A stretch of 64,000 nt of DNA, from positions 140,209,845-140,273,844 of the forward strand of contig CM036617.1 of assembly GCA_020746105.1 (NCBI GenBank), written 5' to 3'. This document shows positions 1 to 9,800 of this stretch, piece after piece (the stretch's first letter is position 1; every line of letters begins with the position of its first letter). This DNA is from Trogon surrucura (Eukaryota; Chordata; Aves; Trogoniformes; Trogonidae). The translations under genes and the position numbers were made by a program. A model generated the notes under the pieces. That model worked only from the letters and a program-made list of their open reading frames with translations, searched no databases and was not told the origin of the DNA.

Positions 1-2054
1 ACAAACACTTTTAATTGCTTATTGTGTAGCAATTTAACTTGAATTTTTATAAAATAGCTGTGATGTGAAGAAAAGATAACAACCAAACCCTAACATCAAT
101 AAGTGCTAATAAATATTAATATAACATAAGCACCACTTTTATTGCAATGTGAAACCAGTTTATTATCCACAGATGAAATCAAATTGCTGCCTTTATTACT
201 GTCAGGAATGACTTCTAAGATACTTCTATTTACTACTTGAGTATTCATCAGCACTCTGTATTTACAGTCTCTCTCTCTCTCCTCCCCTCCCTCCCTCCCC
301 CCATTTATACATAAAATAATTTAAGAGCAGTATTTTCTGATGCAGTTTTCCAATTAATTTAAATATAGACATAAATGCACATTATGAGATTAGTGGCAGA
401 CCAATTGCCAAATCCTGACACAGTTACAACACCAACAGGAAATCTTATCATGCTTGTATTTGCAATATAAGCACTGAAAGAAGATAAATACAGAGTTTAC
501 AGTCTGGTATCAAACACATTCCTGCAAATTATTCAACTACCCCACAAATTCTGTGGATAATGAAAAAAAACCACCTTTTGACGATAAATAGAACTAAGAC
601 ATTTGGCAATATTCCAAAGCCTTTCATTTCCTAAAGTGGTGCCTTTTATTAAAGTAACAGTACATGTAGAATAAGTGGATGTTTTTATGCATCCTGTAAT
701 TTAGAAAACCTAGGAGATGATTTCCCCACCCCTAAAGTCGATCCTCTTTCATTATCACAAACTGCACTGCAAGCTTGAATCACATAGCTCTCAAATTTTC
801 TATCCATCCCCTCACATTCTTGCTCCCCCATTTTAAATAGAACTAACTTGAAAATTCTGACATTTTCAAGAACGTTTGCCTGGTAATTTCCGTGAGGCAC
901 AGACAGCCTCCAATTACAATGAAAGAGCTACAGTGTATTACCATTTTTAGAGTATTCTTTAGTTTTCTGAAGTGAATCAAAGCTCTCCATGGGAGCTACT
1001 CTGATTAGCGTCAAAACAATAATGTGCTATAAACTCTCAGCATCAGAACAAGGGACTCAGAACTTTGCTTACATGGATGATATGTAAGCATGTATAAAAA
1101 TATCACAGAAACTTCCAGAAGGGGACTGCCTATATTTTAAAACTTTCCTTATTAGGAAGTTAAGATAGGTCTCAAGAAAAGGCATGAAATTCAAGCAAAT
1201 GCTTTTCCCTTCTTTAACCTGGTCTCTTTTGTTTGGTTCTCTATACATGGGCCAATCAATTACTTCTGGCTATAAGGACTTAGATATACAAACAGGCTCA
1301 GAACTCCATCGTTCTTCTGCAGTATCAGGAATCACTGACAAAACAAAAGTAGTTTTAGTTAATCTCCTTCTGCTCATGTTCTTCAATGGAGACTCTTCCC
1401 AGACGCTTGCAGGAGGAAAATCAATTCCGTAAACACTGAAGTAGCACACCCATACCTACATCCCGCTCAACACGAACCCGCAGAGGGGACACTCAGTGAC
1501 ACGAAGGTTGCGGAGTCCAGAACCGTATTATAGTCTCCAAAACTGGGGCCTGATATTGTCAGTCCCCACAGAAGCAAATATAGAAAGGTTGCTCCTAGGT
1601 TCTTACGACAAAGGAGCAGACAGTCAGTGTGAGTCCACTCTTGCTTATGCTTTCCTGCTGAGTACTCCACTGCTTTCCCTGGAAATTTTCGGCTATGTAA
1701 ACAATACCATGTTGGGCCTAATCAGGTTTTATTCAGTTCCCGAGAGTCTTTATTCAGTCTTTGATACCAGTGGGTGTTTGACCCTATTGTAGACCAAATG
1801 AAAATGCAAATTAAGAAAAGCAGAAATCCATGTACTTTAGATGTATTGACCATATACGTACGTCTGGGATATTTAAGAGGAAGCCATTTATAATCAGGAA
1901 GCATAAGTGCTTATTCTGAATCTGACATTTAAATATCCCATCAGCAGCAACCAGCATTGCAAAATGGTTTAATTAACCTGAAAGGATGTAATTTTATGCT
2001 ATTTAGCAAGAAATACAAATTTTAAAGTGCTTTTACACAGTATATACTATCAGA
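1..2054. other. AT-rich non-coding stretch, nothing recognised
   Basis: Apart from a pyrimidine-rich simple repeat at 268-302, I see no gene or known repeat. Open frames are at most about 100 codons, overlap on both strands and have no domain. It would be downstream intron if the exon at 9305-9631 belongs to a minus-strand gene. Confidence 0.6.
268..302. repeat. Polypyrimidine CT-rich simple repeat
   Basis: A run of CT dinucleotides passes into CCTCCCT units and ends in a short C run. The whole tract is pyrimidine on the plus strand. It is a low-complexity microsatellite. Confidence 0.85.
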
Positions 2055-2165
2055 ATAGTAAGGCCAAATCCTGCTCTTAGCTACCCATACGGAGTAAATT
2101 CATGTACCTCCCTTAATAAAACTGAAACTAACATGGTGTAAATACAAGCAGACTCTGTCACACAT
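2055..2165 (+). repeat. Possible ancient amniote interspersed repeat
   Basis: The stretch begins ggccaaatcctgctcttagc, then has gagtaaattcatgtacctcc and ends with tggtgtaaatacaagcagac. This wording (aatcctgctc..., ggtgtaaat...) recalls old repeats shared by birds, turtles and crocodiles. It is badly decayed and the family is not named; recognition is from memory only. Confidence 0.3.
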
Positions 2166-2539
2166 ACTCTATAATCCATTTCCTAAAATTACCATGCTCT
2201 TTACAACATTCTAACGGTAGAGTTAAAAGTTAGTAAAGCCCCAATGACAGAATTAATCACTGGAGGGTGAGGGGGCCTTTGAATTCTTGGAGTTCCCCTT
2301 CTCCTTGACTTTTTCTTTATCAGTATTTTTAATTTAATTTGGCTGAGCTATCTCTCCTACATTTACAAATATCTCCTGAAGACAACTAGCCTTAAAGTTA
2401 TGAAAGGATGATCCAGGAGACTATGTGATACTGACTCCTTTGAGGTCCAAAACTAAAATAACACGGTGTCTTTGTCCTACTTATACAGTGTGGCTGACAT
2501 CCTTCTGAAAGCCTGTGAGGTATGATCCCCTGGACACAA

Positions 2540-2645
2540 TGTAGGGCTGTGATGGCTGAATCCGGGCTCCTCCCTGCTGTGTGACCCCAGAAGTCACTTC
2601 ATCTCTCTGCACTCTCCCACAAATTTTGTCGTGCATGTTTGCATT
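2540..2645 (+). repeat. MIR-like SINE fragment
   Basis: Contains gaatccgggctcctccctgc, then ctgtgtgaccccagaagtca followed by cttcatctctctgcactctc. This follows the order of the MIR core: text like 'ctgtgtgacc..gggcaagtca' followed by 'cttaacctctctgtgcctca'. It is an ancient tRNA-derived SINE remnant found across amniotes. The tRNA head is not recognisable. Confidence 0.5.
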
Positions 2646-5600
2646 ATGGGATGTGCCTTCAGTGTCTGCCATGGAGACCAAACAGGAAGGCTAACAGTGG
2701 TCTAGCTCATATCCTAGCAAAACTCTGCTTCAGCTCTCCACTTTATTAGGGCATTTTTGTGTCCTCAGGCAAGACGCTTGGGCCCAGATACCACAAACAA
2801 AATTTCCAATGGCATTTAGGACAAGGCACACCTCAGAGAATCTCAGTCTCCACCTCTACCTGTCATAATCTCTGCAAAGTTCTTGAGGCAAAATTCCGTA
2901 TCTACGCTACTCCTCACAGCAGCTCAAGTGGGATCCCAGAGAAGGGTTTTGGTCCTTAGGAGCTCTCCGCAGGTTCTTCTAACACTGTCTAGTAGGACCA
3001 AGCTTTAGAACTCCTCTGTCTACCAGAACTCTGGTTTATGAATCCATGGGCATGACATCGTGGGCAGTACCACAACCTTGGGCCTGCCTGTTCAAAATCT
3101 TCCTGCCATAGGCTTTCTGCGTAGCTGTCTCCTGTACTGCTATTTCTAATAAAACACTGCTACCACAGCAAGTTGCCCTCATAAACTGGCAGAAGCACAG
3201 AGTGCTAATCTGGCCCCAGCAGAAGACCCAGCCCTATTTCATATTCGACAACATTGTTAAAAACAGTACAATTTGGGGAAAATCAGTAGAAACTATCACC
3301 CACATAGAGCAATCATGGTAACCATTGCTCCTCCAGGAGAGACCCAGAAACCAGTACAGCACCAGATAAAATGAAGCTCAAGTAAGCCCTCAACAAAGCT
3401 CTTCGGCACATTGATATTCATACCGCTGATCAGCCCATTCCTGGAGCAAGACATAACAGGTGTGATGGTACGACCAGCTATGGACTCCAAAAACACAACA
3501 ATTTTTGGGGGACATTACAGACAGCCTAGTACACTTCTGACACCAACAAGATTGCTGGTCCTTCTGCAGATTAGCCGAATGACCGTGGTAGTCACAATCC
3601 ATAATTCAATGTCTTCACTTTTCCCCTCCCCTAGACCTATGTGGAGCATCTGAACCCTTCTTTTGTCCTTCCCTGTGCTCACTCGTTATCATTTTTGCCT
3701 GCATCTTGGCACACTGAGATCAGTGCAGATGCTGAAGACTGAGCAGCAGATCAAGAAGTAAGCATGAGGCATATGGGTAGGTATAGAGCTATGGCAAGAG
3801 CTAGAAGGGGTCATCGCATGCTCCAAGGACTTGTGGGACTGTTCTTGTTCCCAAGGATGCTGTTGTGCAGCATGGAAATATCTGAGGCATTCTCAAAAAT
3901 GACTGAAAAGTCTAGTAGTGTGGTTGCCAATACAGGGATCCTGCCTAAGGCAACCCTTGGGAGCTTCCTGTGAAGAAGCATAAATGGATCCTTTCTCAGT
4001 TTTCCAACAACAAAGTGTGCAATAATAGCACCTTAGTCTTAATAACTCCGTATCGTGAGGATAAATGAACTATTGCCATGCACTTAGACACTGTGGATAC
4101 ACGGATCATAGAAAAAAGCTATACATAGCCACATAACCAATACAGATACACATATCTATAAATAAAACCTCTAAGTACTACTGCAATACAAATAATAAAT
4201 AAAAGTCAGAAAGACTTAGTCATACATGCAGGTGGATTTCCAATTATGGAGGCAGCACTTTTAGAGAGAGTAGAGTGGAGCGCATTAAGTGGGATGGTGA
4301 AGAGAAAAGGTAATAAATCATTCTACAAATAAATTATTTCTGAAAAATGGCCGTCACAGGCGGAGGTATGTTCTTAAACTTCTGGAATGTATTTTTTTCT
4401 AGTAAATTGAATATACAGGTAGCTAAAAAGTATATATGAGCATCCTCCTACACATATAAAAGCCACTTTTTCTAGCGAAAAAAAAAATGGATACCCATAT
4501 AGCCTGCTCAATCTAAACACTGATACAAGTAGCTCTTTGAGCTGTGGAGTTAATGAAGCATTTGTGGAGAACAGTTTCCTATCTTGCCAAGAATTTATAG
4601 CACTATAAATCCTCACACTGTATTTTACTTTGAAATAACCTCCCTGTATAGACAAGCCCCAAGACACAACAGCACATGTGCATGGGGAAGCCTGCCAAAC
4701 TTTTCTCCATCTGACCCAGGGAATATACGTGTGGGAAGGAAAGCATGGAGAGGAGCAGGCGGCAGATTTTAAGCCGTTGCTTGTGAAGTCCTGATGGACA
4801 GGGAGACAGTGCCTTGCTAAGAATTTTTCTAAGAGCCACATAAAGTAGTAGGGAGCATGGCACCAAGATCACAGACAAGAGACAGCTCTTTTATTACAGC
4901 AGTGTCCAAATGTTCCTGCACCTAACACCTGCTTCGCACTTTGGAAGCCTCTGAGACTTGTGGTAGGTGACCAGTGGCACATTCAGCACATGTCAGGTAC
5001 ATACAAAGAATGCTGTTTATGTTGATGAAGCGAGAGCCAGTTCTGGCAGCATTCTCACTCCAGGGTCATGGGCAAGTTTAAAGCCAGCAATGCCAAGCTG
5101 TGCAGAGAGAGCTAAGCTAGCTGCAAACCGTGTCTCTCTGGAACTGGAGAAATGGAGCGGCCCGAGAGGCAAAGGTTACCTTGAGCAGTACCCAGGACAC
5201 CAACTCCCTCTGCAGAACCACTCTATGCCACATTCCTGCAGAGCATCTCTGTGTGTCTGTATTATGGTGCTTTATGGCCCAGTGCAGAAATGCCCTTCCA
5301 GTGCTTTTTTCTTTCACTGCAGCTACCGAAAAGCAGCCGAGTGCTCTGACAGCTGTGTTCCCCACTCTCTGCTTGTTCTCCCAATAGCTGGCTGTCCAAC
5401 TGTCTCTCAAACGGCCAAAAGGCTTTCTGCTTTCCTGAAACTAGGTTCTCGGATGCCTGCTGGCCCTCGGCTTTGCTATTTAGAAAAGAATGAGGAGGCA
5501 GCAGAGGGGCATTTTCTTTACCCAGTACATTGTTCCAGCACAGCAGATGGGACTTTGTCCTTCAGCAAAGCAACCTCAGATCCTGCTTTCAGTCAGGAAA

Positions 5601-5815
5601 TGGTGCCTAGGATAGGAAGTAGCACATGCCACATAGATACAATTACAATAAAAATATAATTTGAGAGGCTTATATTAAAATCTCTTTATACCACGGGCAC
5701 CTTTTAGGTAGAGGCATGCTGATCGCCTACAACTACCCAGCAGCTCTAGGGCATTCTCTGTACAGCATAGCAATAGCTGTTCTCTGAAGGCAAAGCACTC
5801 CTAGCGTGTATACAG
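2646..5815. other. Non-coding stretch with one long unexplained open frame
   Basis: No repeat or gene is recognised. The only notable item is the 230-codon open frame at 4967-5659, listed separately. Other open frames reach about 155 codons (minus, 4374-4841) and show no domain. Confidence 0.5.
4967..5659 (+). other. 230-codon open reading frame of unknown meaning
   Basis: This is the longest open frame in the window: it starts MTSGTF and ends IDTITIKI. It is rich in Ser, Ala, Leu and Cys, and I see no signal peptide, membrane segment or known domain. Two other frames are also open inside it: plus 5130-5387 and minus 5117-5410. The local GC content is higher than its surroundings, which makes long chance frames more common. 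I see no promoter, convincing splice sites or good start context. It is most likely accidental; a lineage-specific gene or an exon of a non-coding RNA is possible. Confidence 0.12.
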
Positions 5816-5818
5816 CAT

Positions 5819-5876
5819 ATGCCAGCAAAATTCAGCTTATGCCAGCAAAATTCTGCTTTTGCCAACGTAACTTGCT
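5819..5876 (+). repeat. Short minisatellite, 20-bp unit, about 2.9 copies
   Basis: The unit atgccagcaaaattcagctt (5819-5838) is followed by atgccagcaaaattctgctt (5839-5858) with one base change. A third, more decayed copy starts ttgccaacgtaacttgct. The period is exactly 20. Confidence 0.85.
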
Positions 5877-8859
5877 CCAGATCATCCAAATGAAGCTCTA
5901 AGCTTCATTTCTCTAAGCGGGAGGAAGAGCTACAGTCATGACATCCCTGCACATACACTTTCATCAATGCATCTCCATCAGTCATGTCTTCATATACTGG
6001 ATTGACACTGAAAGGTTGCCAAGGAGTACTGTAGACCTAATGCTAGTTTCTGGAGCTCGCAATTTCCAACGCTTACAGATTTCTATCATTGTCAATATCG
6101 CAACATTTCTTGCTTCTAATAAAAGATGTGATAAATTTCTAAACAATCCTCCAGTATCTGTTGTGCATGTATTTATTTATATATTTTTTCAGTGTAGATA
6201 TGGCTTTTATTATAGTCAACAACATTTCAGAATCACTTTAAAAATCTGCTGGGTAAACAACAGCCTAAAATGAAAGTGCTGACATGCAGCTGCCCAAATG
6301 AAAATTCTTTAACAAACTTACATTTAATACTATTTATAGTTGAAAGTTCTGTATTTAGATTACAGTGTTTGATGCCCTCTTTTTTTTTCTGCTGAGTTTC
6401 ATTTAGTATTTCATTCTTCCTGCCAGATACCACTTGAGATGACCATATACACATCCTCATCCCCTTAAATGCTTTTGAGCAGAAACCACTGTTCAGAAAC
6501 TCATTTCATGCCCTTGCCCTTTCCTTCACTTTGCAGATGCAAAGGAGTAGGCTGCACTACACCAGTAATCTCATTTACTACTATCAGCTTGCTACCTTAA
6601 CCCAGTTTGCAGAAGGCTGTCATTATCCTCCATCTCACAAACTTCATACATTTCAGCAGAAAAAAAAAACAACCCAACAAACCAAACACTTTTCTAAGCT
6701 GTAACAATGGCACAAAAAAATAAGAGAAAGTAAATGCTTATTAATAAATGTCAGCAATGAAATTTCCCTCTGACACTACAGTGCTAGTAGCTAAGGTGTT
6801 ACTGCTATTGATTTGTAATCACCACTCCAGGAACAATCAAGAATACTCAGCACGAAGGAAGAATAGATTTTTTTTTTTCCACTGGATCAGAAAAAGAAAC
6901 CTGGCAAAATACATTTAATTTGGGCAGAAGAGTGATAATTAACATGCAATCTAGCACTAAGCTTCCTGACAGCTTAGGAACAAAGGTCAGCTTGCATTTT
7001 TTTACATTTACAATTCAATATTTCTAATTGTTTTTATCCATGCCTGCTGACTAGTCTCAAAAGATGAAATCACTACAGTCCTTTGCTTCAGAAACCTACC
7101 ATTGCTCAGCTGTTTCTTCCATAAATTACTAATATAATTGGAGATACTAAATCACAAAACTACATCTCTTGAATACTTGCAATGTGAAGACATTTCCAAA
7201 GAGAAACACTGGACCTCTTCCTCTAGCAAAACCAAGGTAAATTCAAAAACTGGGCAATACTCCCATGCTATTCTAATAACAGCAAGATTTTCTTTAAAAC
7301 AAAACTGTTCTTTGTGAGAAAAGTTGTAATGTCAGGGCAAATACTGTTTCAGGTTTGAGAGAATATTAGAGTAGAAACACGTACACGAGTGTCAGGGCTT
7401 TGGTCTAGCAGGTTGCAACACCACTGACCGCAGCGTGTCTGGGGATGTGGAAGTGGGACTCATTTTTGAAAAGATAAATGGGAGGCACCACTGCTAATTC
7501 AACAGTATGCCAGCTTAACAGTTTAGAAAGTCTTTTCCTGTGACAACACTTGCAGAAGTTACAAGTTTTCAGCCAACTGTTCTATCCAGCACTGTTCTCT
7601 AGCACCTGAGACTGTTATTTCACTATTCAGGCTAAATACATGAAATGTTATTTCAAGCTTCTTCTTTTCATTCTTTTCTTCTTATGGCTCCTGACAGTGA
7701 CAGTAAAAGATAGTCCTTCACAAAATGATAGGCCACTGAAATATTGAAACTTTTATCTTTCATATGATTATCATTTATATAGTTATTTTCCATGATTCTA
7801 AGAAATATCTACTGGGGTAGCTTCAAGTATCTTTTCAATAAAGCATAAACAAAACCTTCAATAAAGGGAATTACCCAGCATGAATACAGAATCGAGATTC
7901 AAAATGAAATTCCCCACACAGCTACTTCAGTACACCAGCTAAAGACAATGCCATTTCTTCAGAAAAAGTGACAGGATGATTCAGTTCCCAAAGTGGTTGG
8001 ATGTGCTTTCCATTTGTTAGTGGATGCACCAGGTGATGGTCATTCCCTTCCTGGTGTTTAGGAAGGGGCTTCCTGGCTATTAGTCTCATGCATTCCAACA
8101 CAACCTTGATTTACAAATGTCTTCAGGTACAGTTTGCCAGTTGTCCTTATCCATTTTGTGTTCTTCGTTCCTGATCATTTGAGATTCATATCCTGAGCTT
8201 GTGAAGGGGAATTAAAGCACACACAGAAAAAACCAAACAAACAAACAAAAAAAAAACCCACCAAAACCCCTATGTGCAGAAAGTAGAAATCTGCATTTCC
8301 AATGTCAGCAATAATAGTTTACATACTCTCCTCCAAAGGTTAGGGAGGCTTCATCACCTTCTTCACATCTTAACTTCATTAGCATCATTTCCCTCTCTGG
8401 ACACACACAGTGACTAGAGTAAAAACTCTTCTGCAGCTGTTAACAAACTGCACAAAATTAAGAGCCTGGTAAACAGCACCCCTTGATCTTTTGCCTTTTT
8501 TTCACTAATTCTATCCATTTATTTCCTATTTGGATTACTGTGAACATAAACACATCCATACACATACGCCGGGACCTGGAAGCAACAGCCTGTCAGCCCC
8601 CATACAGTTTGTGCTTCTGCTCCCTCTGCCTAGATGAGGGAAGGTACCAGCACTGCACCATGGATACTCGAAATGATGACACAGCCAGGAGACCCTCTAC
8701 CCCTGCAAGCAGGATCTAAACTCACGACGTGGCAATCAACATTTCTTGATGTATACCTTGTTGTTTTTACGAACTGCTGCTTAGTCAGGAAAGTAGCCCA
8801 CAGAAGGTGGACAACTGGGGGCAAAAAGCAAGAGGCAGCCAACTCCCCTCTGCTCAGCC
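5877..8859. other. Non-coding stretch, nothing recognised
   Basis: AT-rich sequence with small A-rich tracts (6660-6688, 8226-8270). No gene, known transposon or RNA is recognised. It would be intron if the exon at 9305-9631 is spliced to further exons to the left. Confidence 0.55.
8226..8270 (+). repeat. A-rich low-complexity tract with CAAA units
   Basis: A runs with caaacaaacaaac units pass into acccaccaaaacccc. Similar A-then-C tracts occur at 6660, 16680, 32008, 48302, 54381 and 58742. Confidence 0.75.
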
Positions 8860-9304
8860 CAGCTCTCCTCGACCTCCGCCCCATTCATTTGGGGGACCTG
8901 TCTGTCGCCCAAACCCACCGGGCAACCACAGCTCCCTGCTTCCGCGCAGCTCCCCCGTCTGCTTTGCCCTGGGCAGAGCTGGGAAGCGCCCGAAACAACC
9001 CCGAGGGAGCAAATTCGCTATGAGGTGGAGGGTCCTCACAGCATGAGCGGGAGAAGCCCTTCCAGCTGAGCGCAATCAGCCTCCGCACCCCGAGGGCGCT
9101 TGGAGGGAGGGGGACAAATCTCACCCCACCGCCGGGTACCTCCATCCCTTCGCACCCCCCAGCCAGCAGCCACCTCTCCCCGCCTCTCCGGGTCGCCGGT
9201 CCCGCCCCTTCCCGCCCCCCACGGCGGTGGAGCCCGCAGCGCGCCGCCCCCCTCCCTCCCTGCCTGCATGCTTCCCTCCTTCCCCGCGTCCCGGCCGGCG
9301 TTAC

Positions 9305-9631
9305 CTGGGCGTTGGAGCCGAGCTCGGCGGGCCGGCGGACTCCCACCAGCTTGGCCGTGGTCTGCAGGTTGATGGGGGAGCTCTGCGGGGGCTCCACGGC
9401 CGCGGCGCTGCAGCCCAGCCCGCCGTTGAGGTGCGCCGTGACCATCGCGATGGGAGCCTTGGCCGGCAGGACGGAGATGGCCAGGCTCTGCCCGGGGCTG
9501 CCGCTGGGGCTCCCCCCGCCGCCGCCGCCGCCGGGTGCCTTGAGGAGCGCCGGGACGCCGCCGGGTTTGGCGCTGCCGCTGGCACCGCTGCCCACCAGCA
9601 CGGCCGTGGGGCAGCTCCGCACCGCCAGCTT
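9305..9631 (-). CDS. PHF21B: Internal coding exon of a PHF21-family (BHC80-like) gene, probably PHF21B
   Basis: Seen: read on the minus strand, a pyrimidine-rich tract ending in cccccggcag precedes AAG CTG GCG (K-L-A), and the exon ends in CAG followed by GTAACG. It holds exactly 109 open codons and both ends are phase 0, so it is a symmetric exon. The peptide starts KLAVRSCPTAVLV. It has seven glycines at residues 34-40, coded by a GCC/GGC run, then IAMVTA at 61-66 and SPINLQTTAKLVG at 85-97, and ends in NAQ. Known: PHF21A/BHC80 is a PHD-finger subunit of the LSD1-CoREST repressor that reads unmethylated H3K4, and its poorly structured N-terminal half contains an IAMVTA block followed by a PVNLQT..K block. 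Inferred: order and spacing match this family, and the divergence suggests PHF21B rather than PHF21A. The PHD finger is not in this window. The +5 base of the donor is C instead of G. Family is fairly likely; the exact paralogue is a guess. Confidence 0.55.
9512..9534. repeat. GCC trinucleotide run coding polyglycine
   Basis: A short CCG/GCC run inside the PHF21-like exon. On the minus strand it reads as glycine codons and makes the seven-glycine tract at exon residues 34-40. Such runs vary in length between individuals and species. Confidence 0.85.
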
Positions 9632-9800
9632 CTGCCGGGGGACACGTGGGGGGAAAGAGAGAGAGACAGAAAAGCGGCATCGTCACCCACCGGGGCTGCA
9701 GACCCGACCCCCGGCCCCGCCGCCGCTCTGACCCCCCTTCTCCCGGCCGGCCGAGCTCCCGCGGCCGGAACCCCCCGCCGACGCGGATTTGGCTTTCCTT

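Larger units (their letters stand above)
8860..9800. promoter_or_regulatory. CpG island around the PHF21-like exon
   Basis: This is the only strongly GC-rich block in the window, with dense CpG and runs such as gccgccgccg and cggccggcg. It starts and stops abruptly against AT-rich sequence. It covers the exon plus roughly 450 bp on its 3' side and 170 bp on its 5' side. CpG islands usually mark promoters, so an alternative start for the minus-strand gene or a divergent non-coding transcript is possible, but I see no TATA box or clear initiator. Stop codons are rare here in every frame because of base composition, so the many open frames on both strands are not evidence for extra genes. Boundaries are by eye. 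Confidence 0.8.

Noticed and set aside
4374-4841. 155-codon minus-strand open frame.
   Set aside because: No domain, no splice or promoter context, and overlaps other random frames.
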